Positions 1 through 11,801 of a stretch of DNA of 64,000 nt are shown in pieces (positions within the stretch are counted from its first letter, which is position 1; every line of letters begins with the position of its first letter). A model generated the notes under the pieces. The model did no database searches. It was not told the DNA's origin and saw only the letters and a list, made by a program, of their open reading frames with translations. The DNA comes from Takakia lepidozioides (lineage: Eukaryota; Streptophyta; Takakiopsida; Takakiales; Takakiaceae). The stretch covers positions 47,969,053-48,033,052 of the forward strand of contig CM060732.1 in NCBI GenBank assembly GCA_030704615.1, written 5' to 3'. A program made the translations under genes and the position numbers.

Positions 1-756
1 ACATTCAAACTAATGCCTACCTATCATAATGACCGTTGGCTGTGCTCAACAGTCACTCATATACTGCGGTTTCTTGTAGCTGTGTGGCCAAAGATCCCAT
101 GCCCTGTAGGATGGACGATGTTTGGCATTTTTTGCTTCCCCAGCCAAATACGCATATATGTGCCCAAAGACTTCTTTGGAGAAAAAAAGAATTGTTTCCT
201 GCAAAATGTTTCAGTTTGGTGCTCTCTGCAACCACATTCAAATTGTGCTATGTGGACTCTTTCTTGTGGTGAAGATGTAGCACTATGTTCACCTTGATAT
301 GTGATCAAGCTGAGTAGTAAATAAACTTTTGCATATACGAGCACACACTTAACTCTTAAGAAGGCTTAACAATGTAGTTCTGTTGAAGATTGCATTCTAT
401 TAGGTATATGGGCAATCAAGAGACATAGCAATGAGTCTTCTACAGAAATTGGTTTGGCTGCAATAACTTACTGGAGGAAATTTTGGAGATACCAATGAAC
501 ATCTCTGTGCATAGCCACATACAGACATTGGCACCTCAACCACCATCTTGTCACAAACAACAATCATTTTCCCTACAAACAGACCCTTGAGGTTTGTTCA
601 AACTATGTTTGATATTTGGTATTACAGTTTCAGAAGAATGACAATCTTTGACTTCCACAATTTGCGAGTTAATCCACTCTGGTACCACCGCATTAGACCA
701 GATCATGAGGGAAGGAGCTCCCACATTTGGTGACATGGGAGAAGTAAATGGCTCAC
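1..756. other. Left edge, no supported gene
   Basis: I see no convincing coding exon here. Short open frames exist on both strands, but none carries a recognisable motif. If the glutamine-synthetase-like exon at 757-846 belongs to a live gene on the minus strand, its following exons should lie here. The expected residues after the conserved DHE were not found in the adjacent frames. Confidence 0.4.
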
Positions 757-846
757 CTCATGATCAGCCTGATAGGGTTTCCAGCCAAGACTCTCCATAT
801 GGTCACAGACCTCCGATATAACTTTGTAGTGCCGCATTAGTGCACC
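757..846 (-). CDS. Internal exon resembling GlnT-type glutamine synthetase (fragment)
   Basis: A 90-nt phase-0 stretch is bounded on the minus strand by an acceptor (CTCAG) and a good donor (GAG|GTGAGC). It encodes 30 residues ending in GWKPYQADHE. In bacterial-type GlnT/type-I-like glutamine synthetases a similar segment leads into the conserved DHEDANGQFE loop, so I read this as one exon of such a gene. That comparison is from memory of the family. No flanking exon could be recognised on either side, so it may be a relic or a gene with long introns. Glutamine synthetase joins ammonia to glutamate using ATP. Confidence is limited by the short match. Confidence 0.35.
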
Positions 847-1525
847 CTGAGATTCCATAATGAATGATACAAATAATATACATCTTTGGTATACCAACAA
901 AGTTGTCAATCTGCACTGGAGATACTCCTGTCCAACAATTGCCTAATTTTGAAAAGAAGAAGATATTGCCAGTGTTTTGCACACAAACAACCAGAAAGAT
1001 ATCTCACTCTCTTCCCCTTAACTAAGTCCTTGGAAAGTTCACCTTCATAGACAGCTACAACCTAGTCACTCCCAGATTGCAAATTGCATGCAGATGACGA
1101 TTCCATGGGTATGAAATAACTGCATGCAGTGCAACTTACGTCAACACTGCAAACAAGTTCATCAATCCCATTACTTCATATACCGCTGTTATTTTGAAGG
1201 CAGCATTGTCTCACATAGTCTCACAGTGGATACTACCACAAGAGACAGCTGATGTTCCAGGCATCTCATGACACATTGGTGTGCATAAGGAGACACTGGA
1301 CTTGTGGGGATGAGGAGACTCAGCATTCTGGAATGAGATCTAATGAGTTGACCCTCAACCCTGTGAGAGGAGGGCACTGCAGTTATAGGGGTAGAATATG
1401 GTTGTGCCAGGCCGCTACGATTGATGCAGTCGAACCTCAAGCTACCGAATGCAGCACAGTGGTGCTCCAGCAGGAAATAAAGACACCAATGCACTAATCC
1501 AAAAAAGGAAATGTTCAAAATTTAC
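847..1525. other. Intergenic or intronic stretch
   Basis: Open frames of about 80-110 codons occur on both strands at 1189-1518, but they overlap each other and show no motif I know. This could be 3' flank of the minus-strand gene ending at 1526, or intron of the glutamine-synthetase-like locus. Confidence 0.3.
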
Positions 1526-3210
1526 TCATTTTCCTTGCAAAGCATTCTTCGAGCCCAAGACACTTGACAGAGGTACAAAGCTGCTTGCATGTAGGGCATT
1601 GGTGTTTATGTCCAGCAGCAATGACACTTTGAAAGAGCTCCTCAATGTAGGCCTCAGAGTGGCTCCTGGGAAGAGGACAAGAAAAGAAACCTGGTCATAG
1701 CATGGCTTTTTGGCGATATCCTTGGTATCAGCAACTTGGACCTCTGTGCCAGGTGAAAGCAGGAAAAACTCGCACTCAACGCCACTCTTCATCTGGTACC
1801 CTTCTGTTACAGCCTTTGCAATCTGAAATGAACCACTCAAGTGTGACAATCTCACATAATACCTTGATTGCCGCATGCTTGCAAGTTCAAAACTTTGCTT
1901 GCATGTCTTGCCCTCCTCTGCTAAAATTCCACTATAATTCTCATCTGACAAGAAAATTGCTTTAGATCACCAATATGCTTGCCCCTACGCAATCTGAAAA
2001 ATCAATGCAATTGAAAGGTTTGAGGGATACCTGGGCTTTCAACACCTGGCGAGGTGCTTGCTCCACAAGACTGCCATTCATATATAGATCACTGGCAACC
2101 CATGCTACATCCCGGTTCCAAGGTAGCTGGATCACACTCTTTGCATCGGGCACTGCAATCTGAGTTGCATCCAACAGGTTTTATGTGTGTCAAGCTCTCA
2201 CATTTCACAGCACCCTTGCTAAGCACTAGTAAGTAAATCTCCTTAGTAGCTAAGAAGACGTTGTCAGGGGTCACACCACCTGAACAGACTCTGTGTGGAA
2301 GGAAACTGTCCCTTTCTAATTGGTAATAGTCAACGTTTGTTCTGTATTTGTGGGATAATGCATATTTGCAGCTCCAGCTTTCTACTCTGACATTCTTTCA
2401 AGAAGAGAAAAACCTGCCCAGTTGCTGGAAAGGGTCATAACAAGCTCTTGCTCCCCGCCAGCTTCTCTATCATCTAAGCTATTAGAACAATCAAGGACTG
2501 ATATTTTGTGCAACACTGTTGTTCTAAAGTGGCAAAGTAGCAACCATACCATGTCAGGATGTGCGGGGGTCAGGTCAAAGTATGCAGCATAGCCTGCAAA
2601 GCCTGCTCCTTTTTTCTCCATATCCCTAATGGCAGCACTTGGAACCAGCTTGGAGCGCACCATCCCCAGCAGGTCAACATAACTGATCTGCATGTCACTT
2701 ACAAGGACCACTTCATTTCGCAATTGCGTAAGAAATCCTGGAGATGTCGCGAGTGTTCCTTCTTGCATCTTCACTTGTTAATTTAAAATGCATCGGTCGA
2801 AGGCCAACGAAACGTCTAAAAAATGCCAATGGAGCCATGATCATGTTTTGACAGACAGCTGAAAGCTCAAACTGGACAGTTGCAGACTCGGAGCAGTGGA
2901 TAGAGATGCAACCAAGAGTTGAAACACATATTCCAACGGTTCCAACGGGGAGGTCATGGAATTATGATCTCTGCTCTACGTAATATTGAGCACTTACCTG
3001 CACGCCACTCAAAGCCATTTTCAGACATGCCTGAATTACACATAGGACCCTGGACAAGGCTTTCCGCTCTCGAGAGTGCTGCCAGAGTTGCGGACAAAAA
3101 ATATAATCTTCATTCTGACGCAGTATAAAACAGAAGATCATGAAACTCACAAGGAAGAAGCTAACGCCATAGTCAGCTGCGAATTGGTCCAATGAACCCG
3201 AATACCCCAT
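1526..3210 (-). CDS. Unrecognised multi-exon gene
   Basis: Several protein-like open segments on the minus strand are joined by plausible splice sites. The start is ATG at 3210, giving MGYSGSLDQFAADYGV. The first exon ends at TTCCTT|GTGAGT. A second exon follows an acceptor CTGGCAG near 3080 and ends at GTGCAG|GTAAGT near 2998. A third runs from about 2768 to 2400 (VLVSDMQISYVDLLGMVRSK, then GYAAYFDLTPAHPDMVWLLL) with a donor GGGCAG|GTTTTT. A fourth lies near 2150-2020 and ends GCCCAG|GTATCC. The last open segment, 1951-1526, contains RYYVRLSHLSGSFQIAKAV and ends at a TGA. The join between the last two segments is out of phase at the strongest acceptor (TTGTCAG), so either a weaker site is used or the gene is damaged. 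I do not recognise the family and see no signal peptide or clear membrane anchor. Confidence 0.5.
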
Positions 3211-3800
3211 GGCAACGTCCTTTCGTACAAGAGAAAGACAAAGGAAGGTGTCAAGGTTTGATCTTTACTCCACGATCTGGGTGAGGGCTTTTCTTATCAT
3301 ACATCATTCACAAACTCCGTTGTTTGACAAAGTGCGCGACCTGCATCTTCGCCATACTGGACTGATGGGTACGGGGATGAATTGGAGACGGATGTTCAAA
3401 ACGGCCTACGGATGAGGTCGGTTCTTGCTGTACGTGCCCTGAACTGGAAGTCCTGAGCTGTCGATCTTAGGACACCACCCACAATGTCGGGGGGAGGACT
3501 GAAGCTTCTGAGCTGGGCAGTTCGTCCGATGCTGTGCATGTGGCACACAAAGAGGGGATCGACTGAAGATGAGAAACAAGTCCATCTGCTGTGTCGTCTT
3601 CCAGGAAAGTGAAAGTGGGTCCCGCCCCGATCTTCCCGTGTAGCTGGGATTGCAACAGCTAAATAGTTGGGAGTGGTGGCAAGCAATCGAACACTCTCGG
3701 AAGCGGTGCAGGAAGAGGGTGGTCACAGTCTGTGCAACCGCAAATGGATGTTTTGAAATCGGGAGTACAATTTCTTCAGGCACATGGTTCCCCATTAAGG
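3211..3800 (+). other. Upstream region of GH17 gene 1, partly duplicated upstream of GH17 gene 2
   Basis: From about 3655 the sequence matches that upstream of the second glucanase (about 27455-27560). Shared stretches include AATAGTTGGG, CAAGCAATCGAA, CTCTCGGAAG and TTGAAATCGGG, each with small indels. This conserved block is probably 5' UTR or proximal promoter. The open frames on the minus strand at 3396-3810 are shadows. I could not place a convincing TATA box here. Confidence 0.5.
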
Positions 3801-5180
3801 ATGTGGCCATCTGTACCAGCTTTCATGCCCGTTGCTTGGCCGCGGTCCGCCAACCTGCTGCTACTGCTGATTTTGTTCTCAATGAGCGAGTGGGTCTCAG
3901 TTACCAGTAAGCTTCTGTCCGTTCTTGAAAGCAGGGTGATTTGTTTGTTCAGCTGGTTTCGATTGGTAGCGTGTCTCTTGCATACACCCAGGTCTGCGGA
4001 CCTTCTTGTTGCACCTAGAAAGAATTTTCGATGTGTTTCAACCCACCATGTCAATACCGCGTTGAAGGGCCTTGAATTCCTCATGCTCTGTAGTAAAGTC
4101 TGATATGTTATGTTGCCATCTGATTGCTCAAGGCTTTCCTAAATTGGAATAGAGCAATGAAACCATGTAGAGCATATATTTATGAGCATCTGTGCAGATG
4201 GGTCTACTATTGGAGTCGCCTATGGCACAAGTGGGGATAACCTTCCATCGCCGCAACAAGTAGTCCAACTACTCCAATCTTTACAGGTGCAGAAAGTCAA
4301 AATTTATGACACCGATGCAGGGGTGCTTGGAGCATTTGCACACACAGGGATTGACGTCTCCATAACAATGCTGAACCAGGATATTCCAGGTATAGCTTCC
4401 AGTCAAAGCGCGGCACAAACCTGGGTTAGCACCAACTTGCAGCCGTACATCCCTGCTACTAATATCAGCTTGATTGCTGTGGGAAACGAGATATTGACTA
4501 GCGATGGTGGGATAGCGTTGCAGCTGGTACCAGCAATGCAGAATTTGCACAGTGCTCTAGTATCTGCAGGTTTGGATGGGAGCATTAAAATCTCAACTCC
4601 ACATGCTTTCAGTGTGCTGCAGACCTCATACCCTCCATCTGCAGGAGCTTTCCTCAACAGCTCCGCTACATCAGTCATGCAGCCTGTCTTAGGCTTTTTG
4701 GCACAAACACAGTCGGTGTTCCTAGTTAACGTTTTCCCGTTTTTCAGCTACACATACAATTCCGGAACGATAGATCTAAACTACGCGCTCTTCAACCCAG
4801 ACGCCCCCACAGTTACAGATCAAGGCCGAACGTACAACAACTTGTTTGATGCACAGATTGACGCATTAATCTCTGCCATGACAGCCCTTGGTTATGGGGA
4901 TATACCTATAGTGGTCACAGAGTCTGGGTGGCCTTCTCTCGGTGATCCCGACCAGGTGGGTGCCAGCTTGGCAAATGCACAAACCTACAACAACAACCTT
5001 GTGAAGCACGTTCTCGCAAATCCACCGCTTGGCACCCCTCGGAGACCTGGAGTGGCAATTCAGACTTACATATTTGCAGTCTTCAACGAAGACCAGAAGA
5101 CTGGTGCCACCACTGAGCGCAACTGGGGTCTTTATTATCCCAACATGACACCAGTGTACACCACGAGTTTGTCCGTTTGA
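3801..5180 (+). CDS. GH17 glucan endo-1,3-beta-glucosidase, copy 1 (two exons)
   Basis: Proposed CDS is join(3801..3906, 4198..5180), 362 aa. Exon 1 encodes the start MWPSVPAFMPV and a leucine-rich signal peptide ending near VSVT. It ends ACCA|GTAAGC, and the 291-nt intron ends TGTGCAG. The joined reading continues STIGVAYGTSGDNLPSP, the normal start of a GH17 barrel. The general acid is in VGNE (about E133) and the nucleophile in TESGWPS (about E277). The protein stops at SLSV soon after the catalytic domain, with no X8/CBM43 module and no GPI-type tail, so it should be a secreted or apoplastic enzyme. The family hydrolyses beta-1,3-glucans such as callose or fungal wall glucan. The first ATG in frame upstream of the hydrophobic segment was chosen. 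The paralogue at 27563-28951 has the same structure. Confidence 0.9.
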
Positions 5181-5660
5181 GGTAAGCTTCTGTGATTGTG
5201 CTTACTCTTCCACCATGCCAGGTTTCAACTTGACACCTCGGCAGGGTACTTAGATGGAACTATCAGACCTGAAAACCAAAACTTCTTCCCGGCTCTTAAG
5301 AAAGGTTTTTTTGTGAGTTGCAATCTGAATTAAGGGATAGTTGTATATTGACAGAAACTTTCATTCTACAGAACCTGATTCTATCTTTTTTATTCACTCA
5401 CTGACATGATCAGGATCAGAGTGATCACCAGACAGAGGCAGGTGATCAACCAATACACACCATGTACATCTTGGGGCTCCAACTTATTTTTTGAATGATG
5501 AATACTTGGATTTGAAGTCCCGCATCTGATAATTTCTGACTTCCAGATTTGCACAAAGCATCTTGCCTCTTGACTCTTTGTTTCAGAGACAAAATACTGA
5601 AGTTGTTGATATGTCAATGGAGCTTCCCGTTGTGTGCACAAGGTGAGTAAATGCATTGTC
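5181..5660 (+). other. 3' flank of GH17 gene 1, duplicated after gene 2
   Basis: This resembles the region after the second glucanase. Examples are ACACCTCGGCAGGGTA (about 5234) and the block around GTGATCACCAGACAG with GTGATCAACCA (5418-5465). The counterparts lie at about 29006 and 29187-29230. It probably holds the 3' UTR. Confidence 0.55.
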
Positions 5661-7019
5661 TTACAGTAGCATCCTGGTCAACACATTGTTATGGCCCATT
5701 CACACAATAGTGGTAAGGCTAACTCAACATTTTATGTGGCATGTGAACACTAACAATTTGTCTGATGTGGCAAATTTAACGCGGATGGGTTCAGGTAAAA
5801 ATGGTGAAGAATGTTATCTTACTATAAAAGACTTCATATGTTTCGCAATCTAAACTAACACATGAGAAGGGCAGAGGAAAATTAGCTTATGATAAATGTT
5901 CTTTATGTTGAAAATTAATTCCTTAGCAAGTTAGATCTATTCAAATTTATTGTGACGGAGTGCAATAATAACAATGAGGACAAGTCTCAGTTAGCAATGA
6001 CTACAAGTCACAGTACTAAAATAGCTGCCTGTTGCATTGGGTGCTGTTAGGATTTGTTTTTCTCCACATTGTTTAGATTCAAGTACAATCTCTTTTGCAT
6101 AACTGCTCACAATGCTTCTTCCGTGAAGCTTGCTCGTTGTGTGATGAAGATCTGCATGTCATTCAAACCCATAGTTAGCATTTTTTGTGTTTCTTGTTCA
6201 AATCTCTTAGAGAAAATGGTAATTACTTGGTAATAGTAGCTAGTAAATGTTTTTGGGAAAAACAACCCTACCCCTAAAATGTTATGTCTTTTGTCTATTG
6301 CTGCCAATTCCTCATTGGATTGTGAGAAAACATTATCCTGCGCTGTGACCATAGTACATATCAACATCTGTTTTGAACAGAAGCACTGGCTTTGTTTCTC
6401 GGTTTTCTTCATATGAGAGTTCTGAAATAACTTACGCAAATCCAATTTTTAAGATTTGAACACTGCAAAAGCTTATACTTCTATTAAGAAATAGTCCTTG
6501 GTTGGTGCAAGTTATGTGTGAACCATCTCTATTAGGAAAGAATTATAAGGTGCGTTTGCATAAGAGGTGACGATTGTCCATGATATATTATGTGGCTTTA
6601 GAGACGTGCATAGAAGAAAATCACGCATCAAAAACGTGGTGAAAGCTTGTGGAAGTGGATTATTATTGAAGTGAAAAATATTGGAATTGATAATGATCTC
6701 AAGGCTCTCGAGTCTCCACACACAGGGTGGTATGTTGGAACTTTAGAACTATGGGATTAGACATGTACCAATTGGGGAAACTCATAGTTTTATTCCATGA
6801 TGTGAAAAACGAGATGGTTCAAGATTGATGACACTGCAACTTTGGAGGTTCACAGCGCACCATTCTTGGGTCTGTTCTTGTTTGGACAAAGCACAAGAAC
6901 CCATCTCCAAAACACAAGCCCTTCCAATAACGTCAGGAACTTCACGGTGATAGAGAGGACTTGGCTTCTTCGTTTTCGCTACTACACTTCGTATCAACTA
7001 ATGTTCAGATATTGGACGA
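5661..7019. other. AT-rich stretch without a supported gene
   Basis: No intact gene is recognisable. A 112-codon open frame at 6107-6445 on the minus strand has no motif I know. The stretch from about 6800 onward may belong to the decayed gypsy element whose integrase tail is visible at 7020-7240. Confidence 0.3.
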
Positions 7020-7240
7020 AGTGCGCCCCTCAAAATCACTTGAAGGTCTTGCCTTTTCATTTGATAAATCTGTTGAAGCTGTGCAAATTTTGCAGAATTT
7101 GAAATTGTCCACAAAATCTCGAAGACATCTTCTAGTATTTCCCTACCTTCAAATTATAATTGCTTCTCTTAGATGCAACCTTCAGAAACACCATATCACC
7201 CATAACAAACTTACGGAAACTTCTATGCTTATTAGTGTAA
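7020..7240 (-). pseudogene. Ty3/gypsy integrase C-terminal relic
   Basis: On the minus strand broken frames read KHRSFRKFVMGDMVFLKVA and then SSRFCGQFQIL. This matches the end of plant gypsy pol proteins, where the integrase tail has GDKVFLKVAP followed by a GPF/GPY-type segment. Stops and frameshifts are frequent, so this is an old remnant. The integrase core at 9195-9690 lies on the opposite strand and belongs to a different relic. Confidence 0.6.
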
Positions 7241-7456
7241 CACTTTACTCATTCATGTGCACTTTGCATACTACATTTTGCCAAGTCCAATACATAATGA
7301 ATTTCTTATATTTTATCATTGACACCATGTACCTTGGACAGTCATGAAATCCAAGAAGTGAGAGCCGAACAATCATGACCGATATACAATACTTCAAAAG
7401 AACTCATTTCAATTGCACTATTTAAAAATGCTTATCATAAATTACATAGTCACGAC

Positions 7457-8331
7457 CAGTGTTGTATGGGTCCGGGTTTTGAAGGCGGGTACCCGGCGGG
7501 TTATGATCCCCGTTACCCACACCCGGACCCGGGCTATCACAAAAAACCTGGACCCTGATCAGGGTTCATTTCTAAAATGAACCTGGGACCTGACCCTGCC
7601 TGCTGGGTCCAGAACCCGTTAAACCCTCTACCCGGGGGCCAATGTAGCGGGTTAGGGTCCGGGTCTTAATTTTAGATGGGGCATGCGGGGTCCACCTTAG
7701 ATCTGGTGACGAGCAGCAATAGGCCACTGCAGCAGCAGCCCCACCACCTTGTAGCCCAGTGGTAATGGTCACATACCACCTCAAAAGCGGTTGTGGGTTC
7801 AATCCACGGGCGTGGTGTCACAAAGTTGTGCCCTATGGGACCATAATTTACACCTCCCAAAGGAGGCGTCTTATATTATTATTAGGCCAGATCCTACACA
7901 TCCATGCTATAATGATCTATCCTTGAGGCATATTACTATTCTTAACATGTTTAAAGAATTGATATTAAAAAATAGAAAATGGGACTCAAACTTCTATTTT
8001 AATTCTTGTAATACATATTCATGGTATATTTTCTCTTAAAATAAAATTCATTATTAGGATTTTATTTTTTTTCCAGCCAAAAATAATTTTATCCCTAATT
8101 AATCTAATTTATTTAATCAAATAATTAGACCCGGATCCGAACCCGTGAACCCGCTAATATTTCCCAACAACTACCCGGACCCTAACCCGAGTCCGTGTTG
8201 ACAAACCCGGACCCGAACCCGGACCCGGATTTTCCAAATTTCAAAAACCCGGATCCAGACCCAGACTTGGCTCTAAGAAAAAACCTGAACCCGGACCCGA
8301 CGGGTTCCTTGGCAGAACCCGCACAACACTG
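7457..8331. mobile_element. Non-autonomous hAT-like element, 875 bp
   Basis: The left end begins CAGTGTTGTATGGGTCCGGG and the right end is its near inverted complement, finishing CCCGCACAACACTG. Both arms are rich in CCGGACCC repeats. The flanks are GTCACGAC on the left and GTCACGGG on the right, an imperfect 8-bp target duplication (6 of 8). CAGTGTTG-type ends and 8-bp duplications are characteristic of the hAT superfamily. No transposase frame is inside. A tRNA-type SINE lies within (7741-7890). Confidence 0.7.
7741..7890 (+). mobile_element. tRNA-derived SINE nested in the hAT-like element
   Basis: A pol III A-box like TAGCCCAGTGG is followed about 40 bp later by a B-box GGTTCAATCC. The body ends in a TTATATTATTATTAGG tail. 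A closely similar sequence lies inverted at 16182-16350, which supports a dispersed family. Confidence 0.7.
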
Positions 8332-9194
8332 GTCACGGGCTACTCAAACATCGGGAGGAGACTACGCTTACCCGACGAGTTGAATGCAAGCGTGGGAGCC
8401 TTGCCGGTACGGTCGCCGGGGATGGCAGCACCGGCTACGTTCCGGCACGGTGCACTATCAAATCCCCAACCCCCCTTGCTCCCTCTCACCTATGAGCCTG
8501 TATTTGTAGATTAAAGCATTAGGAAATCAAGGGCTTTGAAAGAAGCGAATGGTAGTGTGGTGGCTAGGTGTTGAGTGCCTCAAAGATGAGTATTGAGGGT
8601 CAATTCTTGGCAGTGTAGTCACATTGGTTGCACATGGGGCTGATTAATAATTTTCATCTCCAGAATAATCCTAAGTCCAAGACGCTACGCTCCCATGTTC
8701 CCTCTGTCCCCTCCTTGTTCCCAGTCCCGCTCCCCAACCCTTGAGTTGGACTCTCGTTGGACTTTGTAGCTACTGCTTGTTTTGCAACACATGGAGTTGG
8801 AGATTACGAGCTCACTTTTCAACTAATTCCAAAGCTTGGAATTCTATATGGTCGGCTTTCCAAAACCCTTGAGGGCCAGCATCTGGCCATTTGAAACAAC
8901 TTGAGGTAGTATAGACAAACTATTGTTTATCCAACATGTACTTTCTCAAAATGAGACCATGAAAAGCATTCACTTATCCAAGCAGAAAGTAAGTCCAATT
9001 TCATAAGCCACAAATCCATGGCGTGTAGAACTTTGATGGAGAAAGAGAATATCGATTGTACATCTTGAGAGGTGAGCTGAAGTATTGCAATCACCAGTTA
9101 TATATAGTTCCTATGCTCTAGGATTTAATACTGCACACAATATACAATTGTTACCACAATATTCCCAATTGCAGGACATCCTGACACTAAGTAG
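8332..9194. other. Stretch with no supported gene
   Basis: Nothing coding is recognisable. The segment GACTACGCTTACCC with GCAAGCGTG at 8350-8395 recurs at about 9707-9741, so part of this is dispersed repeat. Confidence 0.35.
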
Positions 9195-9690
9195 ACCTAT
9201 TGGTTGGTCTAGAAGCATTACTTTTAATGGTTAGGTGTGAAAAATGATATTAAGGAATACGTGGAAAAGTGTTTCCCTTGCCATGTCTCAAAATCATAGA
9301 GAGTTAGACTTCTAGGACTTTAACAACCATTTTCTGTTCGTGGACGTTGGACTTGAGAATCCATAAACTTTGATTTTATTGTGGCTTTGCCTCCATGAAC
9401 AAAGAATAACCACTACAAGATCATAGTGGTGGTGGATAGGTTGTCTAATATGACACACGATGTACCCACAAAAATAAATGCCAAAGCTTCAAAGATAATG
9501 TCTTTATTTATGAAAAAGATATTTCGAATTCATGGTTTGCCAAGGAAGATCGTTTATGACAAAGATTCTAAAGTTACATGCCACTTTTTGGGGACATTCA
9601 AGATAATGAGAACTAAGTTGAGATTGAGCATAGCCTTCCACCTGAAGATAGATGCCAAAAATAGAAAGAACCTATCCTACAATTGAGGAT
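9195..9690 (+). pseudogene. Ty3/gypsy integrase core relic
   Basis: Broken plus-strand frames show a zinc-binding remnant (EYVEKCFPCHVSKS). The catalytic core follows, with VVVDRLSNMTH and FRIHGLPRKIVYDKDSKVT. Plant gypsy integrases have VVVDRLSKMTHF and HGLPKTIVSDRDSKF at these points. Stops and frame changes interrupt the sequence and the rest of pol is absent, so it is a truncated relic. Confidence 0.75.
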
Positions 9691-9924
9691 ACATTGAGAG
9701 GGCAAGGACTACGCTTACCCAATGAGTTTAAGGCAAGCGTGTGAGGTGGTGGGGCCCGCTGGCCTGAGCTCAGGGAGGCTCCGGCAGACTACCTGTCAAA
9801 TGTCTTCCCCCATTGTGAAGGTGGGGAGCGCTCCACTGCTCCCTCCTCACGCTCCCCACCTTTAGGACCATGTTCCTCAACATTCTCCAATTTTGCTCCC
9901 CTGTTCCCTGGATCCTTCCTCCCT

Positions 9925-10205
9925 ATAGTGGACAAGGGAGCGGGGACCACGAACAGGGGAGAGAGCCGCATTCCACAGGGCGAGTAGGGGAGCGGGGTCA
10001 GGAACCGGGAGCGAGGAGCGGAGCGAGGAGCGGAGCGAGATTAGGAACAGGGGAGCGAGGTCGAGAACCGGGGGCGAGGAGGGGAGCGAGGTCAAGAACC
10101 GGGGACGAGGAGGGTAGCGAGGACCGGGAACAGGGGAGCGAACCGCATTCCATAAGGCGAGGAGGGGAGCAGGGACCAAGAAAAGAGGAGCGAGGACAAG
10201 GGATA
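9925..10205 (+). repeat. GC-rich degenerate minisatellite
   Basis: Imperfect repetitions of a purine-rich unit around GGGAGCGAGGAGCGGAGCGAG and GGAACCGGGAGCGAGG run through this stretch. The long open frames on both strands are products of the repeat composition, not genes. Confidence 0.8.
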
Positions 10206-10461
10206 GGAAGAAATCTCGTCGTGAGAACCCCTACTCCTCCAAATCATGCTTTGGAGACGGCCGCGCCAGTTCATCCACCTGAATAGCCATTGTCCTCATG
10301 CGCGGCGATGTATGTCTCCTGCCCCATCATGCTAAACCCCATCATGCCATCCGAAATATATAATACCCAAACTCATTCTCAAGATGAGATTTGGATCATA
10401 CCGAATATGTACCCTGTTTCTCTACTCCCAAGCGATGGTGAGGGGAAATACCTCTTTCGTG

Positions 10462-10783
10462 CATGATGTAGGGAATTCCAAATAGGCCTTGATGTGAAAT
10501 GCAGCGCAATTCACTTGATCAGATGCCAATTCAATTGAACTAACCCTAATTTGCAATTCAATTGAATGTAATCTATAATTTTTAACGCAGTTTTGTATAT
10601 AATATATTATCATGTGTATGTATGTGTATATGTATCATATACACATATACATACGAGAGTATAAGATGAATATACATGCTGGCCCGTCTATTCCTGCTGC
10701 CCGTCCATCCTTTGCTTGTGGTAAGGCAGTAAGGCCTAAGTCACGACATGAGTCGCGTACCCTAAAGGAGAGATATATACTAC
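10462..10783 (+). repeat. Left arm of a large inverted repeat
   Basis: This block is present as a near-exact reverse complement at 15045-15435. It includes AGGCCTTGATGTGAAATGC, a TA-rich centre around ATACACATATACATACGAG, and the stretch CAGCAGGAATAG (reverse sense) with CCTAAAGGAGAGATATATAC at the inner edge. The spacer is about 4.26 kb. Confidence 0.85.
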
Positions 10784-10798
10784 ACATATATACTAGTA

Positions 10799-11050
10799 GA
10801 GGTATCGTCATTAGGTTGTAGCCCTGTTTGATATATCTACAGAGGTATAGTATTTCATTTTACAAGAAAAGTTGGCCAAATTAATCTATATTTATGCGGA
10901 GGTATCGTCATGAGACAGTAGCCCTGTTTAGTATACCACCAGAGGTATAGCGCATGACTTACAAAGAAACCTGGTCAAATCAGCCTATATGCAGGTTGAG
11001 GTATCGTTATGAGGTAGTTGCCATGTTTAGTATACCTACAGAGGGATTGG
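10799..11050 (+). repeat. Tandem repeat with a 99-100 bp period, about 2.5 copies
   Basis: GAGGTATCGTCAT starts at 10799 and 10899, and a variant (GAGGTATCGTTAT) starts at 10998. Each is followed by a GTAGCCCTGTTT-like segment and a CAGAGGTATAG or CAGAGG-like segment. Units have diverged slightly. Similar GAGGTATC words occur near 15650. Confidence 0.8.
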
Positions 11051-11801
11051 CAACGTACGCATTCTTATCTCTGTTTTTATCCCAGTCCTCGCTTGTTAGA
11101 TTCTACAGCTGTTCATCGTGTAGCACTTGGCTACATGATGTCTATTGTTTCTGGTTTACTCAATAAGAAGAGTGGGATAGAAATGTCAAGTGAGTTTTTC
11201 ATGGTACGTGTCATGGTTGGGTGGACAGGAAGAGGCCAAGGAAGAGGCAGCAGCAGAGCTGACACATTTGGTAAGGCAACCGTGTCCATCCTGAGTATGA
11301 ATGATGCTGCACCCTCGGAAATACAAGATGCTTCAAGTAAGTTCAAAGAGCTTTCTTCTCTTTCTGGTGTGCTGGATATGTATGCAGAGGACAACTAATA
11401 TCACCTTAGGTGCCAAGGCAGAAACAAACAACCAAACCCTATTTCATTTCATTTCTCTCTCTCTCTCTCTCTCGTGTTTCTCCCTGTCCTCTAGGAAGCC
11501 TATTGACATTGGGTGGACTTGAAACGGGAGTACATTAATGTCTCTGTCACTAAATGCCGGCCTTCTGACCTCGTGTCCTTGTTTGTTTCGACCTTAAGCG
11601 TTTTGCTTCAGGTAAGGTAGTGCATTGGATTTAGTTGGAAAGCTTGGGGCCTTTCCCTCTTTAGAATATGCCTACACGGGCCATTCCCTGCAACTCCCTG
11701 GAGTGTGATCTCTGAATGGTAACAAGCGGACTCCTACCGCTTGGGGGCAGCTCCTCCGCCCAAATTGGGCAGTCGTATGCTCTGTCTAGCATACTTGGCA
11801 C
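11051..11801. other. Stretch with unassigned short frames
   Basis: A plus-strand frame ending at 11398 contains a Gly/Arg-rich part (GRGQGRGSSRAD) and ends LSGVLDMYAEDN; I do not recognise it. A CT microsatellite lies at about 11454-11474. Confidence 0.3.

Noticed and set aside
9870-10286. Long open frames on both strands rich in Arg, Gly, Pro
   Set aside because: They arise from the GC-rich minisatellite at 9925-10205 and have no motif.
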